This document shows, in pieces, positions 9,159 to 18,542 of a DNA stretch of 64,000 nt. Origin of the DNA: Escherichia ruysiae (GTDB lineage Bacteria > Pseudomonadota > Gammaproteobacteria > Enterobacterales > Enterobacteriaceae); the NCBI RefSeq assembly GCF_902498915.1, contig NZ_CABVLQ010000001.1; one strand, 5' to 3'. The translations under genes and the position numbers were made by a program. Under the pieces are notes generated by a model. The model saw nothing but the letters and a program-made list of their open reading frames with translations. It was not told where the DNA came from and searched no databases. Every line of letters starts with the position of its first letter. The stretch's first letter is position 1.

Positions 9159-9861
9159 GATGCCAGCGCAGTAAATTCGCCATTGCAAAGAGATACTTTT
9201 CACTGGCTTCATCGGAGGAGATGGGCGGAAACTCGGCGGTAATACAGTGCAGGTTCAGATCCGCACACCAACTGCCGAAGGAGCCGGGGGTTTCGTATCC
9301 GACGCTGGTCACCAGCGGCAATTCAAATGCCTGAGCCAGCCACTCACCTAATTCACTGTGTCGGGGATCTTCAATACAAGCCAGCGGATCGTGAAAAGAG
9401 ACAATCCAGGCGGGGTGGATACGATGAATGAGCTGGCACAAAGCCTGAGTTTCAGGTTCGGAGCCGGGTTTATCGCCGGTCAGCAAGACCACGTCGCGCT
9501 CTTCGGCGGCACTGTTCCAGCGGTACACCGTTTCACCTTCCTTCCAGTTCGCCGCCGGAAAGTTTCTGTTTAGATCCACACCATTGGCATTAGCCCGCAG
9601 ACCAAGCTGGCAACCGTCAGGATTCACACAGAGGACGACATGATGGCGGCGCAGAGACGGTGTTAACGTGCGTAATGCGCAGGAGAGGGTGACGACGGAA
9701 GAATTTTCGTCGCCGTGGGTGCCAGCCAGGATTAAACCACTTTCGCTGCTGGCGGCAGAAGCCGGAAACCAGATCAACGGCGCACCTAATAATGAACGTC
9801 CGTAATGTTCGGTTCCTGGCGGAAAAGCGCCCCGTTCGGCGCGCGGGCGGGTCACGGTCAT
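9133..9861 (-). CDS. mpaA: Murein tripeptide amidase MpaA
   Basis: Cytoplasmic zinc carboxypeptidase (242 aa from MTVTRPRAERG) that cleaves the gamma-D-Glu-diaminopimelate bond of recycled murein tripeptide, giving L-Ala-D-Glu for YcjG. M14-family signatures are visible: GTHGDENSS (HxxE zinc ligands), the NPDG region, DLNRNFP, SFHDP with the third His ligand, and a C-terminal TAEFPP region with the catalytic Glu. Tail-to-tail overlap with ycjG is also the arrangement in K-12. Confidence 0.96.
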   Translation of the reverse strand: MTVTRPRAERGAFPPGTEHYGRSLLGAPLIWFPASAASSESGLILAGTHGDENSSVVTLSCALRTLTPSLRRHHVVLCVNPDGCQLGLRANANGVDLNRNFPAANWKEGETVYRWNSAAEERDVVLLTGDKPGSEPETQALCQLIHRIHPAWIVSFHDPLACIEDPRHSELGEWLAQAFELPLVTSVGYETPGSFGSWCADLNLHCITAEFPPISSDEASEKYLFAMANLLRWHPKDAIRRS

Positions 9862-10043
9862 AATCGTCTCGAATATAAGAAGTATTACAGGCAGTGTTGT
9901 GCAAATTTTGCGGATTATCAAATCCTTTTCGACAACGATATGTTATCGATCCTTTATCACTTTTTTGCCGGAAGTTATTTGCATTTCTTCAAGGAGAAAC
10001 AAATAATTACGCATCATTATTAACGCAGGTTTGAGGGTAACTT

Positions 10044-11657
10044 ATGAAGCACTCTGTTTCAGTCACGTGTTGTGCGCTGTTGGTCAGCAGCATTTCCCTG
10101 TCGTATGCTGCAGAAGTTCCGAGCGGCACAGTACTGGCAGAGAAGCAGGAGCTGGTGCGCCACATTAAAGATGAGCCTGCGTCGTTAGATCCCGCCAAAG
10201 CAGTGGGCCTGCCGGAGATTCAGGTCATTCGCGATTTGTTTGAAGGTCTGGTGAATCAAAACGAGAAAGGGGAGATTGTCCCCGGCGTTGCGACTCAGTG
10301 GAAAAGTAATGACAATCGTATCTGGACTTTTACCCTGCGCGATAACGCAAAATGGGCGGATGGCACACCGGTAACGGCGCAAGATTTTGTCTATAGCTGG
10401 CAACGTCTGGTGGATCCCAAAACATTGTCGCCATTTGCATGGTTTGCCGCGCTGGCGGGAATCAACAACGCACAAGCGATTATTGATGGTAAAGCCACGC
10501 CTGACCAGCTTGGCGTCACCGCAGTTGATGCCCATACTTTGAAAATTCAGCTTGATAAACCATTGCCGTGGTTTGTGAATTTAACCGCTAACTTTGCCTT
10601 CTTCCCGGTGCAAAAAGCCAACGTAGAAAGCAGTAAAGAGTGGACGAAACCCGGAAATCTGATCGGCAATGGCGCTTATGTTCTTAAAGAGCGCGTAGTT
10701 AATGAAAAACTGGTCGTGGTGCCGAATACCCATTATTGGGATAACGCCAAAACGGTGCTGCAAAAAGTGACCTTCCTGCCAATTAATCAGGAATCCGCAG
10801 CCACTAAGCGTTATCTTGCAGGCGATATTGATATCACTGAATCCTTCCCGAAAAATATGTACCAGAAACTGTTGAGGGATATTCCTGGGCAGGTTTACAC
10901 GCCGCCACAGTTGGGGACGTATTATTATGCATTTAACACGCAAAAAGGGCCGACGGCAGATCAACGAGTGCGTCTGGCATTAAGTATGACGATTGATCGC
11001 CGCCTGATGACGGAAAAAGTGCTGGGTACAGGTGAAAAACCAGCATGGCATTTCACGCCAGATGTTACTGCCGGATTTACGCCAGAACCTTCGCCGTTTG
11101 AACAAATGAGTCAGGAAGAACTGAATGCCCAGGCGAAAACATTGTTGAGCGCCGCCGGGTATGGTCCACAGAAGCCGTTAAAACTTACACTGTTATATAA
11201 CACTTCGGAAAATCACCAGAAAATTGCCATCGCTGTGGCGTCGATGTGGAAAAAGAATCTTGGCGTAGATGTCAAACTGCAAAATCAGGAATGGAAAACC
11301 TATATCGACAGCCGTAATACCGGCAATTTTGATGTTATCCGCGCCTCGTGGGTTGGGGATTATAATGAACCATCAACCTTCCTGACGCTGTTAACGTCAA
11401 CGCACTCAGGAAATATTTCCCGCTTTAACAATCCGGCATACGACAAAGTGCTGACTCAGGCATCGACTGAAAACACCGTTAAAGCACGCAACGCCGATTA
11501 CAACACGGCAGAGAAAATCCTCATGGAGCAAGCACCGATTGCGCCAATTTATCAATATACCAATGGACGGCTAATCAAGCCGTGGCTGAAAGGTTATCCC
11601 ATTAATAACCCGGAAGATGTGGCTTATAGCCGGACTATGTATATTGTAAAACATTGA
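10044..11657 (+). CDS. mppA: Murein tripeptide-binding periplasmic protein MppA
   Basis: OppA-like solute-binding protein (537 aa) that delivers L-Ala-gamma-D-Glu-mDap to the Opp permease, making up the recycling set with mpaA and ycjG. Signal peptide MKHSVSVTCCALLVSSISLSYA with cleavage before AEVPSG; SBP family 5 signatures include DEPASLDPAKAVG near the N-terminus and the WKSNDNRIWTFTLRDNAKW block. SD GAGGGTAAC precedes ATG. In this strain mpaA and mppA are divergent neighbours with 182 bases between them; ycjY and pgrR, which separate them in K-12 as I recall, are missing. Confidence 0.97.
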   Translation: MKHSVSVTCCALLVSSISLSYAAEVPSGTVLAEKQELVRHIKDEPASLDPAKAVGLPEIQVIRDLFEGLVNQNEKGEIVPGVATQWKSNDNRIWTFTLRDNAKWADGTPVTAQDFVYSWQRLVDPKTLSPFAWFAALAGINNAQAIIDGKATPDQLGVTAVDAHTLKIQLDKPLPWFVNLTANFAFFPVQKANVESSKEWTKPGNLIGNGAYVLKERVVNEKLVVVPNTHYWDNAKTVLQKVTFLPINQESAATKRYLAGDIDITESFPKNMYQKLLRDIPGQVYTPPQLGTYYYAFNTQKGPTADQRVRLALSMTIDRRLMTEKVLGTGEKPAWHFTPDVTAGFTPEPSPFEQMSQEELNAQAKTLLSAAGYGPQKPLKLTLLYNTSENHQKIAIAVASMWKKNLGVDVKLQNQEWKTYIDSRNTGNFDVIRASWVGDYNEPSTFLTLLTSTHSGNISRFNNPAYDKVLTQASTENTVKARNADYNTAEKILMEQAPIAPIYQYTNGRLIKPWLKGYPINNPEDVAYSRTMYIVKH

Positions 11658-11669
11658 TTATGTTCTCAT

Positions 11670-11696
11670 CTGGCGCAAAAGTTGCGCCAGATTTTA
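11670..11696 (+). terminator. Rho-independent terminator of mppA
   Basis: Perfect 10-bp hairpin TCTGGCGCAA / TTGCGCCAGA with a 3-base loop followed by TTTT, starting 13 bases after the mppA stop. The 240 bases that follow up to the next ORF are very AT-rich and presumably carry the promoter of the GH25 cassette. Confidence 0.9.
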
Positions 11697-11938
11697 CAAC
11701 CCCGATAAAATTTCTCTCTTTTTAAATTTACCCTATAAAAGATTGCTCTCAAGATGAGACTGTGAAATTTCCAGTTTATATTAAGTACAAACTCTAATCA
11801 TAAATTTTATTTGTCTGCTGTATTACATACTCCAAATATAAGCTGTGCTTTACTTTTTTTTACAACGTGAATGCATTTCATCACTTGTAAAACATCTTCA
11901 TTTGAAAATAAACACACAGCTAAAAATGGGGTGGTAAA

Positions 11939-12925
11939 ATGAAAAAAGCCTCTGCTATTCCGTTAGTTATCTCTCTATTCCTCTCTCATTATTCTTCTTT
12001 TAGTCTGGCCGCAGAGCCGCTTCCCGATGCCGCATCACTGGGACTGGAAAACTTAACTCATGATCTCTCACGACAGGAGTTATTTGTAAAAATCCTGGGA
12101 TCAGATCTTTCCCGTGAAATGGAATATGACACGTTCGCAGTAAAAAAATACTTTAAATTTCCGACTGATGTCTCTTATGACTCGGTATTAAATCAACCGC
12201 GACCAAGTTCTTTATTTGGAGTGGATATCAGCCATCATAACGGTAAGAATTTTCCAATCGAACTGTTGGCAAAAAATAAGTCTGTGTTTCTGTATATGAA
12301 GTCCAGTCAAGGAACGCGTTATGTCGATCCCGAATTTTCCGGTTTCTGGCAACGGGCCGGGGATACGGAACGGGGGGTAAAATTACACCGTGGAGCATAT
12401 CATTTTCTTTCCAGCGGCACTCCGGCAGACGACGCTGAAACATGGGGACGTAAGCAGGCGATGACGTTTGTTAAAATTATTAAAGCTAACGGGGGATTAC
12501 GCGCAACGGATATGCCACCGGCGGTGGATGTGGAGTGGGATGTGGACTCATCAACGGGTAAGGATCGTTGGCAAAAGCGTAAACCTGCTGAAATTATAAC
12601 GATGATCAAGGCGTTTACCGCACAGGTCGAAGCCGATTTAGGGCGTAAACCGGTTATCTACACTGCGCGAGCCTGGTGGAAAGATGCCGTTGGTGGGGAA
12701 AATAGTTTTGCCCAGGTTGCAGATCACAAACTGTGGCTGGCTGATTACTCTAATCAGGCTCAGGCCAGTGAAACCCCGCGTTCAATCAACCAGACAAAAT
12801 GGGCGATCTGGCAGTTCACCGACGCAGCACAGCTTAATTTAGGATCGAGTAAGAAGTTTGATGCCAGTATTTATAAAGGTCCAATTGCTGAATTTTATAC
12901 CACTTTGGGCGTGCAGGAATTTTAA
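11939..12925 (+). CDS. Exported GH25-type muramidase (lysozyme)
   Basis: 328-aa protein with a signal peptide (MKKASAIPLVISLFLSHYSS..., cleavage near LAAEP), so periplasmic or secreted. Residues about 91-325 form a GH25 (Chalaropsis-type lysozyme) domain: FGVDISHHNG with Asp96, then PPAVDVEWD giving the catalytic pair Asp197/Glu199, and WAIWQFTD near the end. The residues needed for cleavage of the MurNAc-GlcNAc bond are therefore all present. Residues 30-90 are unassigned. It is followed after 3 bases by the caspase-like gene and almost certainly co-transcribed. Base composition is more AT-rich than the flanking core genes. Not recognised as a K-12 gene. Confidence 0.85.
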   Translation: MKKASAIPLVISLFLSHYSSFSLAAEPLPDAASLGLENLTHDLSRQELFVKILGSDLSREMEYDTFAVKKYFKFPTDVSYDSVLNQPRPSSLFGVDISHHNGKNFPIELLAKNKSVFLYMKSSQGTRYVDPEFSGFWQRAGDTERGVKLHRGAYHFLSSGTPADDAETWGRKQAMTFVKIIKANGGLRATDMPPAVDVEWDVDSSTGKDRWQKRKPAEIITMIKAFTAQVEADLGRKPVIYTARAWWKDAVGGENSFAQVADHKLWLADYSNQAQASETPRSINQTKWAIWQFTDAAQLNLGSSKKFDASIYKGPIAEFYTTLGVQEF

Positions 12926-12928
12926 CTT

Positions 12929-14854
12929 ATGAACAGACGATGGCTTACTTTATGTATATCAGTTCTGGGGCTATTCGTTGCCGGAATATCACAGGGAATA
13001 TCAGATGCACGTGCAGATGATATTTGTAAAAATGGTGCAATGGTTCCTGATGAGTATTGTCGTTTTTTTATCCATTATGGGCCTGAGGCTCCTGGTAAAC
13101 TGGATATCAGAATCAGTGATGCGTTAAAAATACCAGATCAGGATGCAGCGAAAACCCGCGCGATTGGGCTGATTATTTCAATTTCAAAATATCCACTGTT
13201 ACATGCAGATATTCCAGCAGCTGCAGTAGACGGTCAAAGAATGGCTGATTTTCTTATTAATGGGCAAAAGTTTGATGAGGTTATTTTACTGAAAGATCAG
13301 GATGCGTCACTGGATAACATTAATTATTTTCTGAAAGAATATCTCCCTGCCAGAGGGATGATGTTTGATAAGAAAGCTCGCTTGTTAATTGCTTATTCAG
13401 GTCATGGGCGTTTTGGCACTCAAAATGGTAATTCTGATAAGGCACCGGCATTTGTTTTGAGTAATGCTACAGATATTGATGGTTCAAAAGGCATGTATGA
13501 AATGCCAGCTTTGAATGCTCAACTCAACATTCTGGCAAAGCGTTATTTCCATATTTTGACTTTAGTCAATGCTTGTTTTGGTTCAGGTCTTTTTGGCATG
13601 ACAGATGGCGCAGGGAATTCAAACGCGTATAGTAAACCAGGTGCGTATGCGATAGCCGCTGGTGATGATAAAACAGAAGTTTATTCCCTGGAAAAAGATA
13701 AAGGCAGTGTATTTTTTGATACCCTTATAAAAGGAGTTGCTGATGGCGTTGCCGACGAACGCTTCGGGAAATCGTATATGGTAAAAATTGATGGTAAAAA
13801 GGAATACTACGCGGGCATTACCCGAACATTAAGTTTGTTTATCTATGTGAACGACCAATATATAAAAATCAATGAAAAACTGGACGAGGAAGGGAAAGGA
13901 ATACATCTTAGTGATGCCTGGATAGGAGCAACAGAAAACCCAGCCGGACCGGGTGGATTCTTCTTTATTAACGATCCTGCGGTCAGTCATCTGGATAAAA
14001 AAACACAATTATCAGCCGGGAATGCAGATGAATTTACGAATGTTGATAAGACCGCATATTCTATTAAAGAACCGCCTACTGCGCCAGATGAACCAAAGAA
14101 CAAAGATATAATACCTATTGAAATTCCTTATGGCCCCGTAAGTGCAATTCCCAACCGACCTGATATCCGTATCTTCAAAACACCGGATATTTACCCGATC
14201 AGTGGCCATGATATCTCGTCTAACGATGGCGAAATCGACTGGAAATTGTTTCAGGAGAAATCACCTGCGCGTTTTGTCTACGTGAGAGTGGTTGGCTGGA
14301 GAGGGCCAGACTCGTCGTTTAAGGCTCACTGGAAGCAATTAGCAGATTCAAAATTTGATCGCGGAGGCTATTTTAAATTTGATTTTTGCCGCACTCCTGA
14401 GGCGCAACTGGAAACAGCAAAAAGCCTGCTGCCTGAAGACCCGAAAATGTTGCCTCCCGGTATTTTACTGGTGAATCCAGAAGGTGAAGATACAACCCAA
14501 CTGGCTTGTTTTAAAAAATCGGGAATGGTGAATGCACGGAATGATATTTTACGTTTTGCTGCCCTGATATATAAAAATTACCATAAAATACCAATATTTT
14601 ATGGCAATCATAATAATTTGTCCCATTTCATGGACAGTCGGTTCGACCAGTATATGGTGTGGATGGGGTATTGGGGACAAGCTGGTGTGAAGCTTGAGGG
14701 GCGTAATCCCTGGACACTTTGGCAATATTCAGGAAACGAAAAGGTGCCAGGCATTGGTCACAGCACAGAGTCAGAAGTATTCTTTGGTACTGAAGAACAG
14801 TATGCCCAGTTTAAAGCGGGTGAGAATAATGTCGCTCTGGCTGCGGTAAATTGA
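12929..14854 (+). CDS. Exported caspase-fold protein with degenerate GH25-like C-terminal domain
   Basis: 641 aa with an N-terminal signal peptide (hydrophobic to about residue 22, AxA-like site SDARA-D). Residues about 75-320 look like a peptidase C14/metacaspase domain: a hydrophobic strand IGLIISISKY, catalytic His159 in IAYSGHGRFG, and catalytic Cys216 in LVNACFGSGLFG. A Pro-rich linker (about 380-420) leads to a GH25-like domain: GHDISSND keeps Asp428, but the second catalytic motif reads VNPEGED, so Asn516 replaces the usual Asp while Glu518 stays; it may bind but not cut murein. It shares its C-terminal fold with the gene just upstream, suggesting duplication and fusion. Function unknown; an envelope protease acting at the cell wall is inference. 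Confidence 0.8.
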   Translation: MNRRWLTLCISVLGLFVAGISQGISDARADDICKNGAMVPDEYCRFFIHYGPEAPGKLDIRISDALKIPDQDAAKTRAIGLIISISKYPLLHADIPAAAVDGQRMADFLINGQKFDEVILLKDQDASLDNINYFLKEYLPARGMMFDKKARLLIAYSGHGRFGTQNGNSDKAPAFVLSNATDIDGSKGMYEMPALNAQLNILAKRYFHILTLVNACFGSGLFGMTDGAGNSNAYSKPGAYAIAAGDDKTEVYSLEKDKGSVFFDTLIKGVADGVADERFGKSYMVKIDGKKEYYAGITRTLSLFIYVNDQYIKINEKLDEEGKGIHLSDAWIGATENPAGPGGFFFINDPAVSHLDKKTQLSAGNADEFTNVDKTAYSIKEPPTAPDEPKNKDIIPIEIPYGPVSAIPNRPDIRIFKTPDIYPISGHDISSNDGEIDWKLFQEKSPARFVYVRVVGWRGPDSSFKAHWKQLADSKFDRGGYFKFDFCRTPEAQLETAKSLLPEDPKMLPPGILLVNPEGEDTTQLACFKKSGMVNARNDILRFAALIYKNYHKIPIFYGNHNNLSHFMDSRFDQYMVWMGYWGQAGVKLEGRNPWTLWQYSGNEKVPGIGHSTESEVFFGTEEQYAQFKAGENNVALAAVN

Positions 14855-14865
14855 GGTAATAAATA

Positions 14866-14903
14866 AAACCGGATGTCGAATATTATTATCGTCATCCGGT
14901 TTT
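14866..14903. terminator. Bidirectional terminator between the caspase-like gene and ynaI
   Basis: Inverted repeat AAACCGGATG ... CATCCGGTTTT with A-tract on the left and T-tract on the right, lying between convergent genes. Together with the mppA terminator it brackets the two-gene cassette. Confidence 0.85.
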
Positions 14904-14911
14904 GTTGAGTT

Positions 14912-15943
14912 TTATTTAAGCTGTTCGGGAGGTGTAATATTATCCATATACAGCGTCTGGCTGGGGAACGCAAAATCCGCGCCGTGCGACTGCACAATAT
15001 CGATAATCTTCAAATAAACATCCTGCTGGGCGGCCAGCCATTCGGCCCAGACCGTGGTCTTAGTAAAGCAATAGACCATAATATTTAATGACGAATCGGC
15101 AAACTGGTTGAAATAAACCAGTAAGGTTTGTCGCTGGTCGATAGCAGGGTGATTTTTCAGCATCTCACGTACGGCTTCGACAATAGCCCCAACTTTTGCG
15201 GCATCTTCATAACGTAAACCAATGGTAGTAGTAATACGCCGGTTGGTCATTCGCCCCGGGTTTTCTACGCTAATGGACGAAAAAAGCGAGTTTGGTACGT
15301 ACAGTGGGCGATTATCAAAGGTGGTGATTTTTGTAATACGCCAGCCAATTTCTGCTACTGTGCCTTCGATATTCCTGTCCGGTGAACGGATCCAGTCGCC
15401 AATACTAAAGGGGCGATCGAAATAGAGCATAATCCCGGAAAAGAAGTTACTCAGAATATCTTTACCGGCCATACCGACAGCCAGACCACCAATACCACCA
15501 AAGGTCAACAAACCGGAAAGGCTCATGCCGAAATGTTCGCCATAAAGCAGAACAATCACCACGATAATGCTGATTTTGATGATGCGCGACATAATCCGCG
15601 CGCTGGTGATATCTCGACCTTTTTTTATCTGTTGCCTTTCAAACTGATTAATCAGGAGAAATAACTTAACCGTCAGAATAAGCGCAATCAGTGACGTACA
15701 GATAAAATCGATAACGCCTGGGGTGATAAATTTGAGTTTGTAATTTTCAATAACATAATTAATGATGCTGCCGACAGCACTGATAATTATGGTGTAGATC
15801 AAAAATTGAACCGCATGGAATAAGAATCCTTTTCTTTTACGATTTCCACGACGAAACCAAAAGCTCATCAGAATCAATGCTGCGCAGCTACCGAAAATAA
15901 TGACCAGATTAAGCGCATTATTTGTAAACAGTTCAGCGATCAT
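14912..15943 (-). CDS. ynaI: Low-conductance mechanosensitive channel YnaI (MscS family)
   Basis: 343-aa inner-membrane channel that opens under hypo-osmotic tension. Several N-terminal transmembrane helices are visible, then the MscS pore helix region (GGIGGLAVGMAGKDILSNFFSG) and the cytoplasmic vestibule domain (RPFSIGDWIR, DNRPLYVPNS). Length equals K-12 YnaI; the last two residues differ (LK). Leftward, convergent with the caspase-like gene. Confidence 0.96.
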   Translation of the reverse strand: MIAELFTNNALNLVIIFGSCAALILMSFWFRRGNRKRKGFLFHAVQFLIYTIIISAVGSIINYVIENYKLKFITPGVIDFICTSLIALILTVKLFLLINQFERQQIKKGRDITSARIMSRIIKISIIVVIVLLYGEHFGMSLSGLLTFGGIGGLAVGMAGKDILSNFFSGIMLYFDRPFSIGDWIRSPDRNIEGTVAEIGWRITKITTFDNRPLYVPNSLFSSISVENPGRMTNRRITTTIGLRYEDAAKVGAIVEAVREMLKNHPAIDQRQTLLVYFNQFADSSLNIMVYCFTKTTVWAEWLAAQQDVYLKIIDIVQSHGADFAFPSQTLYMDNITPPEQLK

Positions 15944-16186
15944 TGTTTTATCAGGCTCCTCCAGATAATTGATGTCATGCCGGAAACCCCTGGCGGGGGT
16001 ATTTTATCGCGATAATTCATTCATATCATCAATAGACAGGGAAGGAAGTAGCAACATTAGCGAATTTATCAATGGGTTGATGATTTGAACGACAACAATC
16101 TCGTGCTTTCGGGGCAGACAACGAGGAAATGTCATGATATTGTTACACACAAGTAACAAAGGGTTTATCTGCATAAGGATTACATC

Positions 16187-16444
16187 ATGATCATGGCGAA
16201 GCTGAAGTCAGCAAAGGGGAAGAAGTTTCTCTTTGGTCTGTTGGCGGTTTTCATTATTGCGGCGTCAGTTGTGACTCGCGCGACTATCGGCGGTGTTATC
16301 GAACAATATAATATTCCGCTTTCTGACTGGACGACATCAATGTATGTGATTCAGTCATCGATGATTCTTGTTTATAGTCTGGTCTTTACTGTATTGCTGG
16401 CAATCCCGCTGGGAATTTATTTCCTCGGTGGTGATGAGAAGTAA
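16187..16444 (+). CDS. ynaJ: Small inner-membrane protein YnaJ (DUF2534)
   Basis: 85-aa protein with two transmembrane helices (about 14-35 and 52-78). Strongly similar to K-12 YnaJ in sequence and position (between ynaI and uspE). The first Met or the third can start translation; the first is kept. Function unknown. Confidence 0.92.
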   Translation: MIMAKLKSAKGKKFLFGLLAVFIIAASVVTRATIGGVIEQYNIPLSDWTTSMYVIQSSMILVYSLVFTVLLAIPLGIYFLGGDEK

Positions 16445-16452
16445 ATAAAAGA

Positions 16453-16474
16453 AAGGCCCGAGATATCGGGCCTT
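16453..16474. terminator. Terminator between ynaJ and uspE
   Basis: Perfect 9-bp hairpin AAGGCCCGA / TCGGGCCTT with GATA loop between convergent ynaJ and uspE. Confidence 0.8.
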
Positions 16475-16493
16475 GCAATTAATTGATAAACAA

Positions 16494-17444
16494 TTAATCG
16501 TCTTCTTCGTCATCCAGTTCTACAGGCGTCTGGTACTGGTCAGGTTTAATCACCAGCAAATCGCAGCGGAGATGATCAATCACCTGTTCAGCCGTATTAC
16601 CAAGGAATGCCGCAGAGATACCGGTGCGTCCCACAGTGCCAAGAACGACAATCCCTGCCTGCAAATGTTCGGCCAGATCTGGAATCACTTCTTCTGGCAG
16701 ACCTTTTTCAACGTGCGTCATGTTTTCATTAATGCCGAATTTCTGCCGCAGGGCTTTCATCGCCAGCAAATGTTGTCCACGAATGGCATCGTTATAAACG
16801 CTTGGATCAAATTCCGGCAGTTCAATGGCAATATTGATAGGTGTTACGGGGTAGGCGCCAACCAGATGGACTTCGGTGTGATTTACCTGTTCCGCCAGCT
16901 CGATCGTTTCTTTCACCAGTTTTTCATTGAGCGCATTATGATATGGCTCTTCACTGGCGAGATTCACCGCCACCAGCGCCTTACCACCTTCCGGCCACGG
17001 CTGGTCTTTCACCATCCACACCGGGCTTGGGCATTTGCGTAACAGGTGCCAGTCGGTAGGGGTGAAAATAACCGCTTCCAGACGGTCATGTTGGTGCGCC
17101 ATTTTTAGCACCAGATCGTGCCCACTGCTAACCACTTCCTGAATGATGGCTTCGAAAGGACGGTTATGCCATACCACTTTAATTTCAATCGGGACGCCAG
17201 CGTTGAGATAATACTTTGCCTGCTCATGGATCCAGGCAGTACGCTGGCTGATGACGCCCTGACGCATCGCGGTACGTTCGTCCGGGGAGAGCAGGGTGGT
17301 CATTTCGTATGAGAAGTCATAAATCGGCAAAAAGGCTTTAATTTTGCCACCAATCCGTTGATGTAAATAAACAGCTCGCCGTAATGCCGGTTGATCGTCC
17401 TGGTTAGGATCGATAACAACGAGCATGTTCTGATACATAGCCAT
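16494..17444 (-). CDS. uspE: Universal stress protein E
   Basis: Tandem-domain universal stress protein (316 aa from MAMYQNMLV) involved in stress resistance, motility and DNA-damage survival in E. coli. Two Usp domains (about 4-150 and 155-305) are seen; the second ends with GTVGRTGISAAFLGNTAEQV, close to the family's glycine-rich nucleotide loop. The acidic tail LDDEEDD is typical. A GTG nine codons upstream is rejected as start. Next upstream is fnr in the same direction. Confidence 0.97.
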   Translation of the reverse strand: MAMYQNMLVVIDPNQDDQPALRRAVYLHQRIGGKIKAFLPIYDFSYEMTTLLSPDERTAMRQGVISQRTAWIHEQAKYYLNAGVPIEIKVVWHNRPFEAIIQEVVSSGHDLVLKMAHQHDRLEAVIFTPTDWHLLRKCPSPVWMVKDQPWPEGGKALVAVNLASEEPYHNALNEKLVKETIELAEQVNHTEVHLVGAYPVTPINIAIELPEFDPSVYNDAIRGQHLLAMKALRQKFGINENMTHVEKGLPEEVIPDLAEHLQAGIVVLGTVGRTGISAAFLGNTAEQVIDHLRCDLLVIKPDQYQTPVELDDEEDD

Positions 17445-17595
17445 ACAGGGTCTCCTTACAACAACTGTCAACGCAGTTTGTAATTAAAAGATTAACCCAT
17501 ATCTGGTGAATGAAACAGTGATGAACCTTCTGCCAGATCAATAAATCAGAAAAATTTAATGATATGACAGAAGGATAGTTGATTATGCGGAAAAA

Positions 17596-18348
17596 TCAGG
17601 CAACGTTGCGCGTATGACCAGCAAGCTGAGCCAGCGCATCGTTATTTTCGATGGTGATGTATTTACCTTTGACCGCCAACATGCCGCTTTTCTGGAAACG
17701 ACCCAGCAGACGACTGATGGTTTCTACCGTCAGGCCAAGATAGTTACCGATATCGCCACGAGTCATCGTCAGGCGGAATTCACGAGGGGAGAAGCCGCGT
17801 TGGGCAAAACGACGGGACAGGTTGTAGATAAAAGCAGCCAGGCGTTCTTCTGCATTTTTCTTCGACAACAGCAGGATCATGTCCTGATCGCCTTTGATTT
17901 CACCGCTCATCAGACGCATCATCTGCTGACGCAGATTCGGCATTTTACCAGACAGATCGTCCAGGGTTTCGAACGGGATTTCACATACCATTGAGGTTTC
18001 CAGCGCCTGGGCGAAACTCGGGTGATGACCGCTACCAATAGCGTCAAAACCTACCAGATCGCCTGCTAAATGGAAGCCAGTGATTTGCTCGTCGCCTTGC
18101 TCTGTGATGGTATAACTTTTAATCGTACCGGAGCGGATGGCATAAAGCGATTTAAGTTCATCACCAGCCTTAAACAGCGTCTGGCCTTTCTGAATAGGCT
18201 TCTTTCGCTCGATGATATTATCAAGCTGATCAAGCTCATGTTCGTTGAGTGTGAACGGGATGCAAAGCTGACTGATGCTGCAATCCTGGCAATGGATAGC
18301 ACAACCGCCAGACTGAATGCGCCGTATAATTCGCTTTTCCGGGATCAT
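17596..18348 (-). CDS. fnr: Anaerobic global regulator FNR
   Basis: CRP-family regulator with an oxygen-labile [4Fe-4S] cluster. [10 protein letters not shown] start gives 250 aa, the known length. Cluster ligands are visible as Cys in [16 protein letters not shown] (20, 23, 29) plus Cys122 in MVCEIPFE. C-terminal HTH includes [13 protein letters not shown], with the Glu-Ser-Arg type recognition residues for TTGAT half-sites. Its own promoter carries an FNR site. Confidence 0.98.
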
Positions 18349-18367
18349 AGGTCTGCTCAAGCCGTAA

Positions 18368-18381
18368 TTGATATTTGTCAA
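18368..18381. promoter_or_regulatory. FNR box at the fnr promoter (autoregulation)
   Basis: TTGATATTTGTCAA, matching TTGAT-N4-ATCAA at 9 of 10 positions, lies 20 bases upstream of the fnr ATG. In K-12 this site mediates anaerobic autorepression. Confidence 0.85.
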
Positions 18382-18542
18382 TTTTAACATCTTTTTAGGG
18401 AGCAAGTAAGTCTAAGCAAACCTTAACAGCGGAGAATTCCGATAATAGATGTAAATTTATGTCTATCCCTTTGAAAAGCTTTAAATTGTTAAGGGTAACT
18501 TTACATAAAACTGTGAAAAAATCGGCACAAATTGTTTAAGGT

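Noticed and set aside
14012..14209. Minus-strand frame within the caspase-like gene
   Set aside because: Lies in the low-complexity linker antisense strand; no SD and no conservation argument.
16473..17042. 189-codon plus-strand frame opposite uspE
   Set aside because: Antisense of a well-conserved gene without its own SD or family match.
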